Positions 1 to 8,478 of a stretch of 64,000 bases of DNA are shown here, in pieces. The notes below the pieces were generated by a model that worked only from the letters and a program-made list of their open reading frames with translations, made no database searches and was not told the origin of the DNA. How positions within the stretch are numbered: position 1 is the first letter of the stretch; each line of letters begins with the position of its first letter. A program made the position numbers and the translations under genes. The stretch covers positions 1-64,000 of the forward strand of contig CAKTEE010000010.1 of the NCBI GenBank assembly GCA_934546985.1. Direction: 5' to 3'. This stretch comes from an uncultured Eubacteriales bacterium (GTDB taxonomy: Bacteria; Bacillota; Clostridia; Oscillospirales; Acutalibacteraceae).

Positions 1-2
1 GT

Positions 3-79
3 GGCCCGGTAGTTCAGTTGGTTAGAACGCTAGCCTGTCACGCTAGAGGTCGACGGTTCGAGCCCGTTCCGGGTCGCCA
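3..79 (+). tRNA. tRNA-Asp (GTC)
   Basis: Full cloverleaf: acceptor GGCCCGG pairs with CCGGGTC, the anticodon loop CTGTCAC carries GTC, the T-loop is GGTTCGAGCC, and CCA is encoded. It is the first of four closely spaced tRNAs whose promoter lies outside the window. Confidence 0.97.
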
Positions 80-86
80 CTTTTTT

Positions 87-162
87 GCCTCTGTAGCTCA
101 GTCGGTAGAGCAGTGGACTGAAAATCCACGTGTCGCTGGTTCGATTCCGGCCGGAGGCACCA
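87..162 (+). tRNA. tRNA-Phe (GAA)
   Basis: The acceptor GCCTCTG pairs with CGGAGGC, the anticodon loop ACTGAAAATC carries GAA, the T-arm GGTTCGATTCC is present and CCA is encoded. It lies 7 bases after tRNA-Asp, so the two are probably cut from one transcript. Confidence 0.97.
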
Positions 163-171
163 TTTATGTTT

Positions 172-247
172 GCGGATTTAGCTCATCTGGTAGAGCGCCA
201 CCTTGCCAAGGTGGAGGTAGCGAGTTCGAGCCTCGTAATCCGCTCCA
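172..247 (+). tRNA. tRNA-Gly (GCC)
   Basis: The acceptor GCGGATT pairs with AATCCGC, the anticodon loop CTTGCCAAG carries GCC, a normal T-arm GAGTTCGAGCCTC is present and CCA is encoded. It is the third tRNA of the cluster and is followed directly by a terminator hairpin. Confidence 0.97.
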
Positions 248-254
248 TGGAAGT

Positions 255-289
255 AAAAAAGACGCTCGCGGAGTTGAGCGTCTTTTTTA
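255..289 (+). terminator. Intrinsic terminator inside the tRNA cluster
   Basis: An A-run and GACGCTC stem pair with GAGCGTC and a T-run across an 8-base loop. It follows tRNA-Gly and precedes tRNA-Cys, so tRNA-Cys is either fed by read-through or has its own promoter. Confidence 0.85.
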
Positions 290-297
290 TCCAAAAC

Positions 298-371
<74 letters not shown>

Positions 372-374
372 ACG

Positions 375-411
375 AAAAAAGCTGTTGATTTTATAAATCA
401 ACAGCTTTTTT
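375..411 (+). terminator. Intrinsic terminator after tRNA-Cys
   Basis: An AAAAAAGCTGTTGATTT arm pairs with AAATCAACAGCTTTTTT across a TAT loop. It ends the tRNA cluster. The stretch from here to 545 is AT-rich and holds nothing else recognisable. Confidence 0.9.
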
Positions 412-545
412 GTTGTATTAAAATGATGATCTTCCCCTGTTTTTCATCTCAATATGTCAACCTTTTTGTCAACATAGACAGTGTGATATTTTATAGGTAA
501 GGAAAAACTTATTATTTACTTATTACAAATACAAAACAATAAAAT

Positions 546-581
546 AAAAGGACAGCTATATTTTTGTATTACTGCCCTTTT
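546..581 (-). terminator. Terminator of the lipid kinase gene
   Basis: On the minus strand AAAAGGGCAG pairs with CTGTCCTTTT (one G-T pair) and is followed by T-rich sequence. It lies 43 bases beyond the stop codon of the lipid kinase gene. Confidence 0.7.
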
Positions 582-623
582 TCTGCATATCACAAATGCA
601 TAGAAATTATTTTATTCATTTAC

Positions 624-1544
624 TTAAATTGATATTCGTCTGCGTTCCGGCAACGTATCAGATAAAAGGTATTCTATTGCAGACGGATGATTCCGGATGT
701 CTGCCGCCATATAATCTCCGCCGTATTCACCATCCACGGTCCATGAAACCGGCTCTTGTGCAATCACTTTAACATGGGAAGTTTTAAAAGAAATAAAATG
801 CTGGCTTTTAAAATCTCGTTTTGTCAGCGCAAGAATCAACGCCTGCAATTCCATAAAGCTTTTGGGCTGTTTGACAAACAGAGCTTCAAACACACCGTCA
901 TGATAAGAAATATCCTCTGGCCGATAGCTTTGAAATCCGGCAACAGAAGTTGAATTTGTTATTGCACCGAAAATCAGTTCTTCCTGAAATCTGACCAAAC
1001 CGGATTCCACCTTAACAAGCTGGCTTTGAATAGAAGAAAGCCGCGTGACTCCCTGCAAAAAATAAGCAAGCTTTCCGAGAGCGTTTTTTGCTTCCTGCGG
1101 GGTTGTATAAGAAATCTCTGTAAAAGCGCCAAACGCCGCAATATAATTGAAGTAATGCCCGTTCAGAGAACCAACGTCAAAAGCAACAGGAAAACCGCTG
1201 ACTACTGCCTGAGCCGCCTGCATGTGGTTCCGCGGTATATGCAGGGCTGACGCAAAATCATTGGTAGTACCGAGAGGAATATATCCTAAACACGGCCTGC
1301 GCCTGGCTCCCATTAATCCCGTCACAACTTCGTTCAGCGTACCATCGCCGCCGCAGCAAACCAATACGTCATAATATTCTGCCGCATCCATTACGGTAAT
1401 TATGGTATCCTGCTTGCTTTTAGTAAGATAAACGGTAACATGATAACCATTTCTTGCAAACAGGTCTTTCATATCCAATAAATAATCACGGGCTTTGCCT
1501 TTACCCGCATGGGGATTTAAAACCATCAGCATTTGTCTTCCCAT
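624..1544 (-). CDS. Diacylglycerol/lipid kinase, YegS-DgkB family
   Basis: The 306-residue product belongs to the soluble lipid kinase family that phosphorylates diacylglycerol or related lipids with ATP at the membrane face. The N-terminus shows the family opening LNPHAGKGKA, followed near residue 60 by the nucleotide-binding motif GGDGTLNEVV and then LGTTNDFA. The length fits the family (about 290-310). The chosen ATG has GAAGGTG upstream. It lies 41 bases after cbiX on the same strand and could be read through from the tetrapyrrole operon, although its job is unrelated. Its own terminator follows. Substrate specificity (DgkB-type or another lipid) cannot be decided from sequence. Confidence 0.88.
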   Translation of the reverse strand: MGRQMLMVLNPHAGKGKARDYLLDMKDLFARNGYHVTVYLTKSKQDTIITVMDAAEYYDVLVCCGGDGTLNEVVTGLMGARRRPCLGYIPLGTTNDFASALHIPRNHMQAAQAVVSGFPVAFDVGSLNGHYFNYIAAFGAFTEISYTTPQEAKNALGKLAYFLQGVTRLSSIQSQLVKVESGLVRFQEELIFGAITNSTSVAGFQSYRPEDISYHDGVFEALFVKQPKSFMELQALILALTKRDFKSQHFISFKTSHVKVIAQEPVSWTVDGEYGGDYMAADIRNHPSAIEYLLSDTLPERRRISI

Positions 1545-1585
1545 ACGCTACACCTTCAGTCCGTTCCGTTTTCTGCGGATGAAAA

Positions 1586-1951
1586 TCAAAATCCAATCTC
1601 ATTGGCATTATCACAAAGTATTTGTGCAATCCTGTCGTCATCGCCCAAATGTTTTCCATATTTTATTGTAACATTTGGGAACTTCTTTTGCAAGCTTTCT
1701 AATATAACAGGAATTGCTTTTGTAACATGGACTCCGTCAAAAACAAACAAGGGAACCGCATAGATTTCAGTAATTTCCATATGAATCATATGCTCCACCG
1801 CATTTATAATATCCGGTTTTGAAAATTCTAAATAGGCCGCTTCCACTGCTTTGCACATTGTCATCTTTTTTACTTTTATAACAATAGATTCCACAACTTT
1901 TTCTGTTTCTCCCCGCTTACTGCCATGTGCAATAATCAGCATTCCTTTCAT
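1586..1951 (-). CDS. cbiX: Short-form sirohydrochlorin chelatase (CbiX/SirB type)
   Basis: This protein inserts a divalent metal (cobalt for cobalamin, iron for siroheme) into sirohydrochlorin. At 121 residues it is the single-domain short form that acts as a homodimer, not the double-domain CbiX. The start LIIAHGS carries the first conserved His (residue 9), and the second metal-site His is in FDGVHV. It begins within an ATGA overlap with the hemL stop, so translation is coupled. It is the last gene of the tetrapyrrole operon, directly downstream of the enzymes that make its substrate. The metal used is not readable from sequence. Confidence 0.85.
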   Translation of the reverse strand: MKGMLIIAHGSKRGETEKVVESIVIKVKKMTMCKAVEAAYLEFSKPDIINAVEHMIHMEITEIYAVPLFVFDGVHVTKAIPVILESLQKKFPNVTIKYGKHLGDDDRIAQILCDNANEIGF

Positions 1952-3255
1952 TCTGCTTCACACTCCGGTGTCTTTAAAAAATCTTCAAACATCTGCGCAA
2001 TCCGTTGAATATCTTTCATTGTATGCGCCGCAGATAAAAACATAGCTTCAAACTGCGAGGGTGGCAAAAATATACCTTTTGAAAGCATAAAACGAAAATA
2101 TGCCGCATACCGTCCGGTATTTGCTGTTTTTGCATCTGTAAAATCTTTTACTTTTATATTTGTGAAAAACGGAGTTAAAAGAGAGCCGCAGCGGTTTATC
2201 GTAATATCCGCACCATATTTTTTCACAGAAGTTTTCATTTTCTCTTCCAGTTCCGCCCCTTTTTCTTCCAGTTCCATATAAATCTGCGGTCTTTTCTGCA
2301 AAACCTCCAACGTTGCAATTCCGGCGGCTACTGCGGCAGGATTTCCAGAAAGCGTTCCCGCCTGATAAACGCTGCCTAAAGGCGCAACACATTCCATAAT
2401 CTCTCTTCGCCCGCCGAAAGCGGCAAGAGGCATACCTCCGCCAATAATCTTGCCAAGTACCGTCAGATCAGGCTCTATACCAAACAATCCCTGCGCACCA
2501 TGGTAAGAAACGCGAAACCCTGTAATTACCTCATCAAAAATCAAAAGGGAACCGTGAGCCTTTGTTTCGTCACGGAGGATTTGCAGAAAACCTTCAGCCG
2601 GCGGCACAACCCCCATATTACCTGCCACAGGTTCCACAATTACACCTGCAATATCATCACCAAACTTCTCAAATAACTCTTTAACACTTGAACTGCTGTT
2701 ATAGGGAAGATTCACTGTCCCCAAGGCAATCGCTGAAGGAAGCCCGCCGCTGTCAGCCGCTCCCTGCGTTGCAAGGCCCGACCCCGCTTTGACAAGCATA
2801 CTGTCGGAATGGCCGTGATAACAGCCATCAAACTTTAAAATAATATTTCTGCCTGTATATCCGCGTGCCAAGCGCACTGCACTCATTACCCCCTCTGTAC
2901 CGGAAGATACCAGACGAAGCATTTCGATAGATGGAACCGCCTGTGTTATCATTTGCGCAAGCCTCAGTTCCCCCTCTGTCGGCGCTCCAAAGGTCAGTCC
3001 CTTTCCAAGCTTTTCCTGAACACGTTCCACCACTCTGCTGTCAGCATGTCCAAGAATCAACGGTCCCCAGGAACACACGCAATCCAGATACTCCCTCTCA
3101 TCCACATCATAAAGCATCGCGCCTTTTCCCCTTTCTGCAATAAAGGGCAAAGCGCCTACACTTTGAAAAGAACGGACAGGGCTGTTGACCCCGCCCGGCA
3201 TTAACTGACAGCTTTGCGCATATATCTGTTCTGATTTTTTCCCCTGCGAGTACAT
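1948..3255 (-). CDS. hemL: Glutamate-1-semialdehyde 2,1-aminomutase
   Basis: A PLP enzyme that converts glutamate-1-semialdehyde to 5-aminolevulinate, the second step of the C5 route. The product of about 435 residues shows GPLILGHA, the SSGTEGVMSAVRLARG phosphate-binding region, IVEPVAGNMG, and LGKIIGGGMPLAAFGG with the PLP lysine. The ATG at 3255 is chosen over an upstream GTG because AAGGAGG sits just before it and it overlaps the hemB stop as TGATG. It is co-transcribed between hemB and cbiX. Confidence is high from motif order and context. Confidence 0.96.
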   Translation of the reverse strand: MYSQGKKSEQIYAQSCQLMPGGVNSPVRSFQSVGALPFIAERGKGAMLYDVDEREYLDCVCSWGPLILGHADSRVVERVQEKLGKGLTFGAPTEGELRLAQMITQAVPSIEMLRLVSSGTEGVMSAVRLARGYTGRNIILKFDGCYHGHSDSMLVKAGSGLATQGAADSGGLPSAIALGTVNLPYNSSSSVKELFEKFGDDIAGVIVEPVAGNMGVVPPAEGFLQILRDETKAHGSLLIFDEVITGFRVSYHGAQGLFGIEPDLTVLGKIIGGGMPLAAFGGRREIMECVAPLGSVYQAGTLSGNPAAVAAGIATLEVLQKRPQIYMELEEKGAELEEKMKTSVKKYGADITINRCGSLLTPFFTNIKVKDFTDAKTANTGRYAAYFRFMLSKGIFLPPSQFEAMFLSAAHTMKDIQRIAQMFEDFLKTPECEAE

Positions 3256-4238
3256 CAGGATTCCTCCTTTAACCACCGTGCGGCATCTATTGCAAAGTAT
3301 GTGATAATTATATCGGCGCCGGCTCGCCGCATCGCTGTCAACAATTCAAGAACCGCCTTTTTTTCATCCATCCAGCCATTCTGCGCCGCAGCTTTTACCA
3401 TACTGTATTCACCGCTGACATTATAAACTGCCACCGGACAATTAACACACTCCCTGACCTCCCGTAAAATATCAAGATAAGCAAGCCCTGGTTTTATCAT
3501 TACAATATCTGCACCTTCTTTTAAATCAGACATCACTTCAGCAATGGCTTCCCTTCGGTTGCGGTAATCCATTTGATAGGTTCTGCGGTCCCCAAAACAG
3601 GGGGCGGAACCTGCAGCGTCACGGAATGGACCGTAAAAAGCGGAAGCGTATTTTGCACTGTACGCCATAATCACTGTATGTGTAAAACCTGCCTGATCTA
3701 ATGCTTCACGGATGGCGCACACATGCCCGTCCATCATATCAGAAGGAGCAACGATATCCGCCCCTGCCTGTGCGCAGGACACTGCCGCTTTACAAAGCAA
3801 CGGCAATGTTTCATCGTTTAAAATATTTCCATCAGCAACAACGCCGCAATGCCCATGGTCTGTATATTCACACAGACAAATATCTGCCGCCGCAATAATA
3901 TCAGGAAAATTTCTTTTTATTACCCGCAGTGCATTCTGCACAGGGCCATTTGGATTCCATGCGCCGCTCCCGCAAGCGTCTTTTTCCTCTCCAGAAAGAA
4001 CGCCAAACAAAAGAATGGAACGGATGCCGCAACTGACCGCCCTTTCTATCTGCCGCATTAACCTGTCTACAGTATATCTGCTGACACCCGGCATCATTTC
4101 TATAGGCTCCTCTTTATTTTCACCTTCTATTACAAAAAAGGGCATCATAAAGTGACTGCTGTCTAATTTCGTTTCTGCCGCCAATGAGCGCATCGCTTCA
4201 TTTTGGCGCATTCTTCTGTGCCTTTCAAACGTCATCAT
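3255..4238 (-). CDS. hemB: Delta-aminolevulinic acid dehydratase (porphobilinogen synthase)
   Basis: This enzyme joins two 5-aminolevulinates into porphobilinogen. The 327-residue product has the Cys-rich metal site CLCEYTDHGHCG, indicating a zinc-dependent form, and the two Schiff-base lysine regions YSAKYASAFYGPFRDA and IKPGLAYLDI. I take the ATG at 4238, which lies 8 bases after GGAG, rather than the GTG at 4247 that overlaps that ribosome site. The start overlaps the 3' end of cobA-hemD and the stop overlaps the hemL start, showing tight operon packing. Confidence 0.96.
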   Translation of the reverse strand: MMTFERHRRMRQNEAMRSLAAETKLDSSHFMMPFFVIEGENKEEPIEMMPGVSRYTVDRLMRQIERAVSCGIRSILLFGVLSGEEKDACGSGAWNPNGPVQNALRVIKRNFPDIIAAADICLCEYTDHGHCGVVADGNILNDETLPLLCKAAVSCAQAGADIVAPSDMMDGHVCAIREALDQAGFTHTVIMAYSAKYASAFYGPFRDAAGSAPCFGDRRTYQMDYRNRREAIAEVMSDLKEGADIVMIKPGLAYLDILREVRECVNCPVAVYNVSGEYSMVKAAAQNGWMDEKKAVLELLTAMRRAGADIIITYFAIDAARWLKEES

Positions 4239-5739
4239 CGATTTCACTCCATTCCCTGATGGTATCTGCTAACCCCTGAACCGTAGATACCCGAGCAGTA
4301 ATAATATTGGTAAAGCCCTTTTCTTCCAACGCCGCCTTTGTCACCTTGCCTATGGCAAACACAGGCTTATGAAAACAGGAACACTCTCCCTGTATCAATT
4401 TTGTAAAACCATGCACCGCCGATGGGCTTAAAAATGTATAACCATCCGCCTGCATTGCCCGCCGCGCCTGATCAGCAGTAAAATCAGGCGTACGGATACT
4501 GTACAGCGGAACTTCTTCTACCGAAATACCTGCATACTGCAAAATATGTGAAAGCTCCGGAGAAGCCTGTTTTGCACGCATTAAAAACGCTCGCCCTTTG
4601 ATTTTATCTGACAGCAATTTTCCCAGCGCCTCAGAAGTATATTCTTCCGGCACGGCATCTGCATAAATTCCATGTTTTCTCAATTTGCCCGCCGTAGCAC
4701 TGCCAATAGCGGCAATATGATAAGGCAATAATCTTCGGATATCAAATCCGGACTGATAAAGCTTCTCAAAAAAGAAACCAACACCATTCGGGCTGGTAAA
4801 AACCAGCCAGTCATCTTCGCAGGACTGATATTGCAGAAACCGATGAAAAACATCATCATTTATATGGTCTAATTTGATACACGGAACCGTTAACGTATCA
4901 AACCCTATCATTTGCAAAAGCGTGCAAAATTCCGGCGCCTGCTCGGCACTGCGCGTTACTGCAATGGTTTTGCGTTTATTTTTGCCTTGAAACCAGTTTA
5001 GTTCCTGCGAAAGTCCTGCCACTGCACCAACCACGATAACCGCAGGAGCTTGCACGCCGTTCTGCTGTGCAAGCTCAGCAATATCCGCCAACGTACCACA
5101 AATCTTTCTTTGTTCTGGCAGTGTTCCGTGCTCAATGACCGCCGCAGGCGTTGCAGGAAGCATCCCATACATTATCAGATGATGCGTTATATCCGCTAAA
5201 CGGGACACTCCCATCAGAAAAACCAGCGTACCTTTCAGCTTTGCCAGTATCTTATAATCTAAAAACGGCGATCCGTTATCTGCACTGCCATGCCCTGTAA
5301 TCACATGAAAGGAAGAAGCAAAATTCCGGTGCGTTACAGGAATTCCTCCATAGGCAGGCGCCGCTATTGCAGAAGTTACACCGGGAACCACAAAAAATGA
5401 GATACCCGCCTGCTCAAGCGCCTGAGCCTCTTCGCCACCCCTGCCAAAAACAAACGGGTCTCCCCCTTTCAGGCGCGCAACGTTTTTGCCTTCCTTCGCA
5501 AGATAAATTAACAATCTGTTAATTTCCGGCTGAGGCACGGGATGATTTCCGGAAAATTTTCCCACATCTATGAACTGTGCCGCCGGATTGGCATAATGAA
5601 GCAGAGCCGGATTTGCAAGACGGTCATAAACAACTGCATCTGCCTGTGACAGTAAATGCGCACCTTTCACCGTAATTAAACCTTCATCGCCAGGCCCTGC
5701 CCCAATCAACCAAACCTGCCCCCAGCCCTGTTTCATCAT
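4225..5739 (-). CDS. cobA-hemD: Fused uroporphyrinogen-III C-methyltransferase / uroporphyrinogen-III synthase
   Basis: A two-domain protein of about 504 residues. Residues 1-240 are the SAM-dependent methyltransferase (WLIGAGPGDEG, RLKGGDPFVFGRGGEEAQ, HVITGHG), which makes precorrin-2. Residues 250-504 are HemD, which closes hydroxymethylbilane to uroporphyrinogen III (LVFTSPNGVGFFFE, AAIGSATAGKLRKHG, TFLSPSAVHGF). The fusion is common in Clostridia and channels the product toward siroheme and cobalamin. The ATG at 5739 overlaps the hemC stop as TAATG with GGAGGA upstream; an upstream in-frame extension into hemC is not coding. Confidence 0.95.
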   Translation of the reverse strand: MMKQGWGQVWLIGAGPGDEGLITVKGAHLLSQADAVVYDRLANPALLHYANPAAQFIDVGKFSGNHPVPQPEINRLLIYLAKEGKNVARLKGGDPFVFGRGGEEAQALEQAGISFFVVPGVTSAIAAPAYGGIPVTHRNFASSFHVITGHGSADNGSPFLDYKILAKLKGTLVFLMGVSRLADITHHLIMYGMLPATPAAVIEHGTLPEQRKICGTLADIAELAQQNGVQAPAVIVVGAVAGLSQELNWFQGKNKRKTIAVTRSAEQAPEFCTLLQMIGFDTLTVPCIKLDHINDDVFHRFLQYQSCEDDWLVFTSPNGVGFFFEKLYQSGFDIRRLLPYHIAAIGSATAGKLRKHGIYADAVPEEYTSEALGKLLSDKIKGRAFLMRAKQASPELSHILQYAGISVEEVPLYSIRTPDFTADQARRAMQADGYTFLSPSAVHGFTKLIQGECSCFHKPVFAIGKVTKAALEEKGFTNIITARVSTVQGLADTIREWSEIDDDV

Positions 5740-6665
5740 TATTCCTCCAGTTTTTTTCGTATCCTTGCCGCTAGCATCTGTCCGAGTTCTCCAGCGTTTA
5801 TTTGTTTTCCGGATATACTGTCCTTTGCAGATTTTCCCCATGCATTGCAGGCAAATCCATATAAAGTTATCTGTCCATGCAAAATTCTTGCAGACGCACC
5901 AACGGGCAAGGTACATCCGCCGCCGAATTCTCCTGCAAATGCCCGTTCCGCCCTCAGGCAATCTAAATCCGCCAGTACGTCTTTATCATGAAATAATGCC
6001 AGTTTATCATTATCCGCAGTACTCTGCAACGCAATGATTCCCTGCCCGGGAGCCGGAATAAAATCCTGCACATCAAAGGCATATCGCCTTCGCTCCATCT
6101 TCAGCCGTTCTAATCCGGCGGCCGCCAAAACCAGCGCGTCATATTCTCCTGCATCTAATTTTTCCAAACGCGTTTGCACATTTCCGCGGATTTCCCTTAC
6201 CTGTACGTCTCCGCGCATACTTTTCAGCTGCGCCGCTCTTCTCGTACTTGAAGTACCTATGACAGGATTGGCAGGCAGCATTTTTAACATCACGGTACCG
6301 TCTGTTGCCGGTTCCAGTTTTTCTGAAATTGATTCCCGTACAACCAGCACATCCCGGCAATCGTCTCTGGGTAAAATGCCCGCCAGAGTAAAACCTGACG
6401 GCATATCACAAGGCAAATCCTTCATACTGTGCACACCAAAATCAATCTTCTCTTCCAAAAGCGCCTGTTCCAGTTCTTCCGTAAAAACCCCTTTCCCGCC
6501 AAATGACTGCAAACTTTTATGGAGCATCGCATCGCCTTTGGTCATAAAAGTTACTATCTCTACCTCATATTCAGATGTTTTCCCTAAAATATAATCTCTT
6601 GCCATATATGCCTGCACCAATGCAAGCGGGCTTTTTCTGCTGCCGAGCCGGATTATTTTTCCCAT
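5739..6665 (-). CDS. hemC: Hydroxymethylbilane synthase (porphobilinogen deaminase)
   Basis: Polymerises four porphobilinogens into hydroxymethylbilane. The 308-residue product shows the family start LGSRKSPLALVQA, FGVHSMKDLP, the Arg-rich cofactor-site stretch GTSSTRRAAQL and the dipyrromethane-cofactor cysteine in GGGCTLPVGA. The length is normal. It overlaps sirC upstream by 13 bases and cobA-hemD downstream, so it sits in the middle of the operon. Confidence 0.96.
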   Translation of the reverse strand: MGKIIRLGSRKSPLALVQAYMARDYILGKTSEYEVEIVTFMTKGDAMLHKSLQSFGGKGVFTEELEQALLEEKIDFGVHSMKDLPCDMPSGFTLAGILPRDDCRDVLVVRESISEKLEPATDGTVMLKMLPANPVIGTSSTRRAAQLKSMRGDVQVREIRGNVQTRLEKLDAGEYDALVLAAAGLERLKMERRRYAFDVQDFIPAPGQGIIALQSTADNDKLALFHDKDVLADLDCLRAERAFAGEFGGGCTLPVGASARILHGQITLYGFACNAWGKSAKDSISGKQINAGELGQMLAARIRKKLEE

Positions 6666-7156
6666 TCCGATATCTCTCCCCCTATGATCCTTTCCAGCAG
6701 AATGTCAGTCTCCTGACGTATCTTCTTAGTCAGCGGCGGATTTTCTCCTCCGCTGGAAATTCCAGCAACCACACGCCCTTTTACAGATACGGCAGGAAAG
6801 AAAAATGTACATTCCTCCGGAGCATCTGCCGTATTAACCCACAAACCCATTCTGTGCGCCGCTGTGCTGACGGCGTGATTTACTTCCCTGTTGTTGGTTG
6901 CCGCTATCACAAGAAACATTCCCTCCAACATAGAGGATTCAAACTCCTGCTCATAAACGACAATACCATTTATCCCAGATAAAGCGAGAATCTCTTCTTT
7001 TATCTGCGGCGCCGCAACAGTTATTTTTGCACCAAAACGCAGCAAAACTTTTATTTTGCGCAGGGCAACCGTACCGCCGCCGACAACGAAACAGGGTTTA
7101 TCCTGTAAATTTATAAAAAAAGGAAAGCAGGGTGCAGCATTGCTGTTTCTCTCCAT
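6653..7156 (-). CDS. Precorrin-2 dehydrogenase (siroheme synthase N-domain, SirC/Met8 type)
   Basis: The 167-residue NAD-dependent enzyme oxidises precorrin-2 to sirohydrochlorin. FVVGGGTVALRKIKVLL is the Rossmann dinucleotide site and VIAATNNREVNHAV and GISSGGENPPLTKKIR follow as in the N-terminal domain of CysG. It stands alone here because methylation is done by the CobA-HemD fusion and chelation by CbiX. An 83-base gap separates it from hemA, the largest gap in the operon; I see no terminator there. Confidence 0.9.
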   Translation of the reverse strand: MERNSNAAPCFPFFINLQDKPCFVVGGGTVALRKIKVLLRFGAKITVAAPQIKEEILALSGINGIVVYEQEFESSMLEGMFLVIAATNNREVNHAVSTAAHRMGLWVNTADAPEECTFFFPAVSVKGRVVAGISSGGENPPLTKKIRQETDILLERIIGGEISEWEK

Positions 7157-7239
7157 TGTTTTATCCCCTTGCTATTTAAAACCTGTTATTTTGTATATAT
7201 GAGGTGAAAATCCGTTTGATGACACGATATATCTGAATT

Positions 7240-8478
7240 TTATGAACCTGAATTTCTGCGCAGTGTGTCATCAATCAAACGAAAAAAAACAGCGGCTTCC
7301 TGACTCTCCGCTGACTCTTTTACAGGATAAATCACTTTACCTGAAAATTCATTCATGGCAGACGTTAAAGCTGCCTGTATTTGTGCCTGCGTAGCCGATC
7401 CCTGCGGCAATTTTTTCATCTGCCTTTGAATGATAGCGTTTTTTTCCTGTTCAAGTTTTTGAATCACAGAATCAAATCTGCGCCTTTCAGCTTCTTTTAT
7501 AAACTTGGCGCATGCCTGCTCTATTAAAAACTGCGCCTGTTTGCCTGCCTCGTGCTTTTTCCCTTTATTGCGGCTGATGATTTCTGCAATCCTGTCCATA
7601 TCCCACAATGTTACATTTGGCATTTCAGCCACAGCCCGCTCAACATCCCGCGGTACTGCTAAATCAATCACTGTCAGCGGTTTCACTCTGCTTCTTTCCT
7701 GCAATCCCTGACAGGTAACAGTATAATGAGGGCTTGCCGTACAACTAATGATACACCCAACAGACGGCATGATTTGATAACGATCCGCATATGCTATGAT
7801 TTTAATATCATGATACAATTGCGATACATTCTTCAATCTTCCTCTGGTCCTGTTTGTGGCGTATATATTTTTAAATCCTGCAGCTCTTAGATTCTTTAAA
7901 GTAACAATCCCTGTTTCTCCCGTACCAATTAACAGGATTCTTTGCTCCAAACCAATGGATTTTTTTACAATACCCGCCGCGATAGTTCCAATATTTATTG
8001 AAATATCCGAAATAGAAGTTTGTTTTTTCACCAGCTTTGCAGCTGCCTGCGCTGCCGAAAATACTTTGTCTAACAATCCGCTGCACGCTTTTTCCCGCAG
8101 TGCAAGCAAATGTGCATTTTTTATCTGACCGAGAATCTGGTCTTCACCAAACGCCAGAGATTCTAAACCTGTAGTTACCGCAAATAGATGCATGACTGCC
8201 TCTCTGCCTTCTTTATAATATAGGTATCGGGAAAACTCTGTAAAATCCACACCCTTGAAACTGCACAGTTCCGCCGCCATTTGCCTCAGGGAAATCGGCT
8301 CCCGTGCATCATCAACCCAATAAAATTCTGTACGGTTACAAGTGGAAACAATTACACATCTGCAAATCAGCCGAAATCTTCTGAGCAAGTTTTCTTGCTG
8401 GGTATGTGTAAAAAAAAGCTGGGAACGCAGTTCCAGGGGACACGTGCGATAATCAACCCCACAAAGATATAAACTCAT
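7240..8478 (-). CDS. hemA: Glutamyl-tRNA reductase
   Basis: Catalyses the first committed step of the C5 pathway, reducing glutamyl-tRNA(Glu) to glutamate-1-semialdehyde with NADPH. At 412 residues it has the usual length. The catalytic cysteine is in VSTCNRTEFYW, followed by FAVTTGLESLAFGEDQILGQIK, the NADPH site LLIGTGETG, and DLAVPRDVE. The start codon overlaps the stop of the cbiG-like gene as ATGA. The enzyme usually controls flux, so its place directly after the promoter-proximal cbiG-like gene is notable. Confidence 0.95.
   Translation of the reverse strand: MSLYLCGVDYRTCPLELRSQLFFTHTQQENLLRRFRLICRCVIVSTCNRTEFYWVDDAREPISLRQMAAELCSFKGVDFTEFSRYLYYKEGREAVMHLFAVTTGLESLAFGEDQILGQIKNAHLLALREKACSGLLDKVFSAAQAAAKLVKKQTSISDISINIGTIAAGIVKKSIGLEQRILLIGTGETGIVTLKNLRAAGFKNIYATNRTRGRLKNVSQLYHDIKIIAYADRYQIMPSVGCIISCTASPHYTVTCQGLQERSRVKPLTVIDLAVPRDVERAVAEMPNVTLWDMDRIAEIISRNKGKKHEAGKQAQFLIEQACAKFIKEAERRRFDSVIQKLEQEKNAIIQRQMKKLPQGSATQAQIQAALTSAMNEFSGKVIYPVKESAESQEAAVFFRLIDDTLRRNSGS

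Noticed and set aside
756..1250. Plus-strand open frames inside the lipid kinase and tetrapyrrole genes
   Set aside because: They are antisense shadows of well-supported minus-strand genes, without ribosome sites or recognisable protein patterns.
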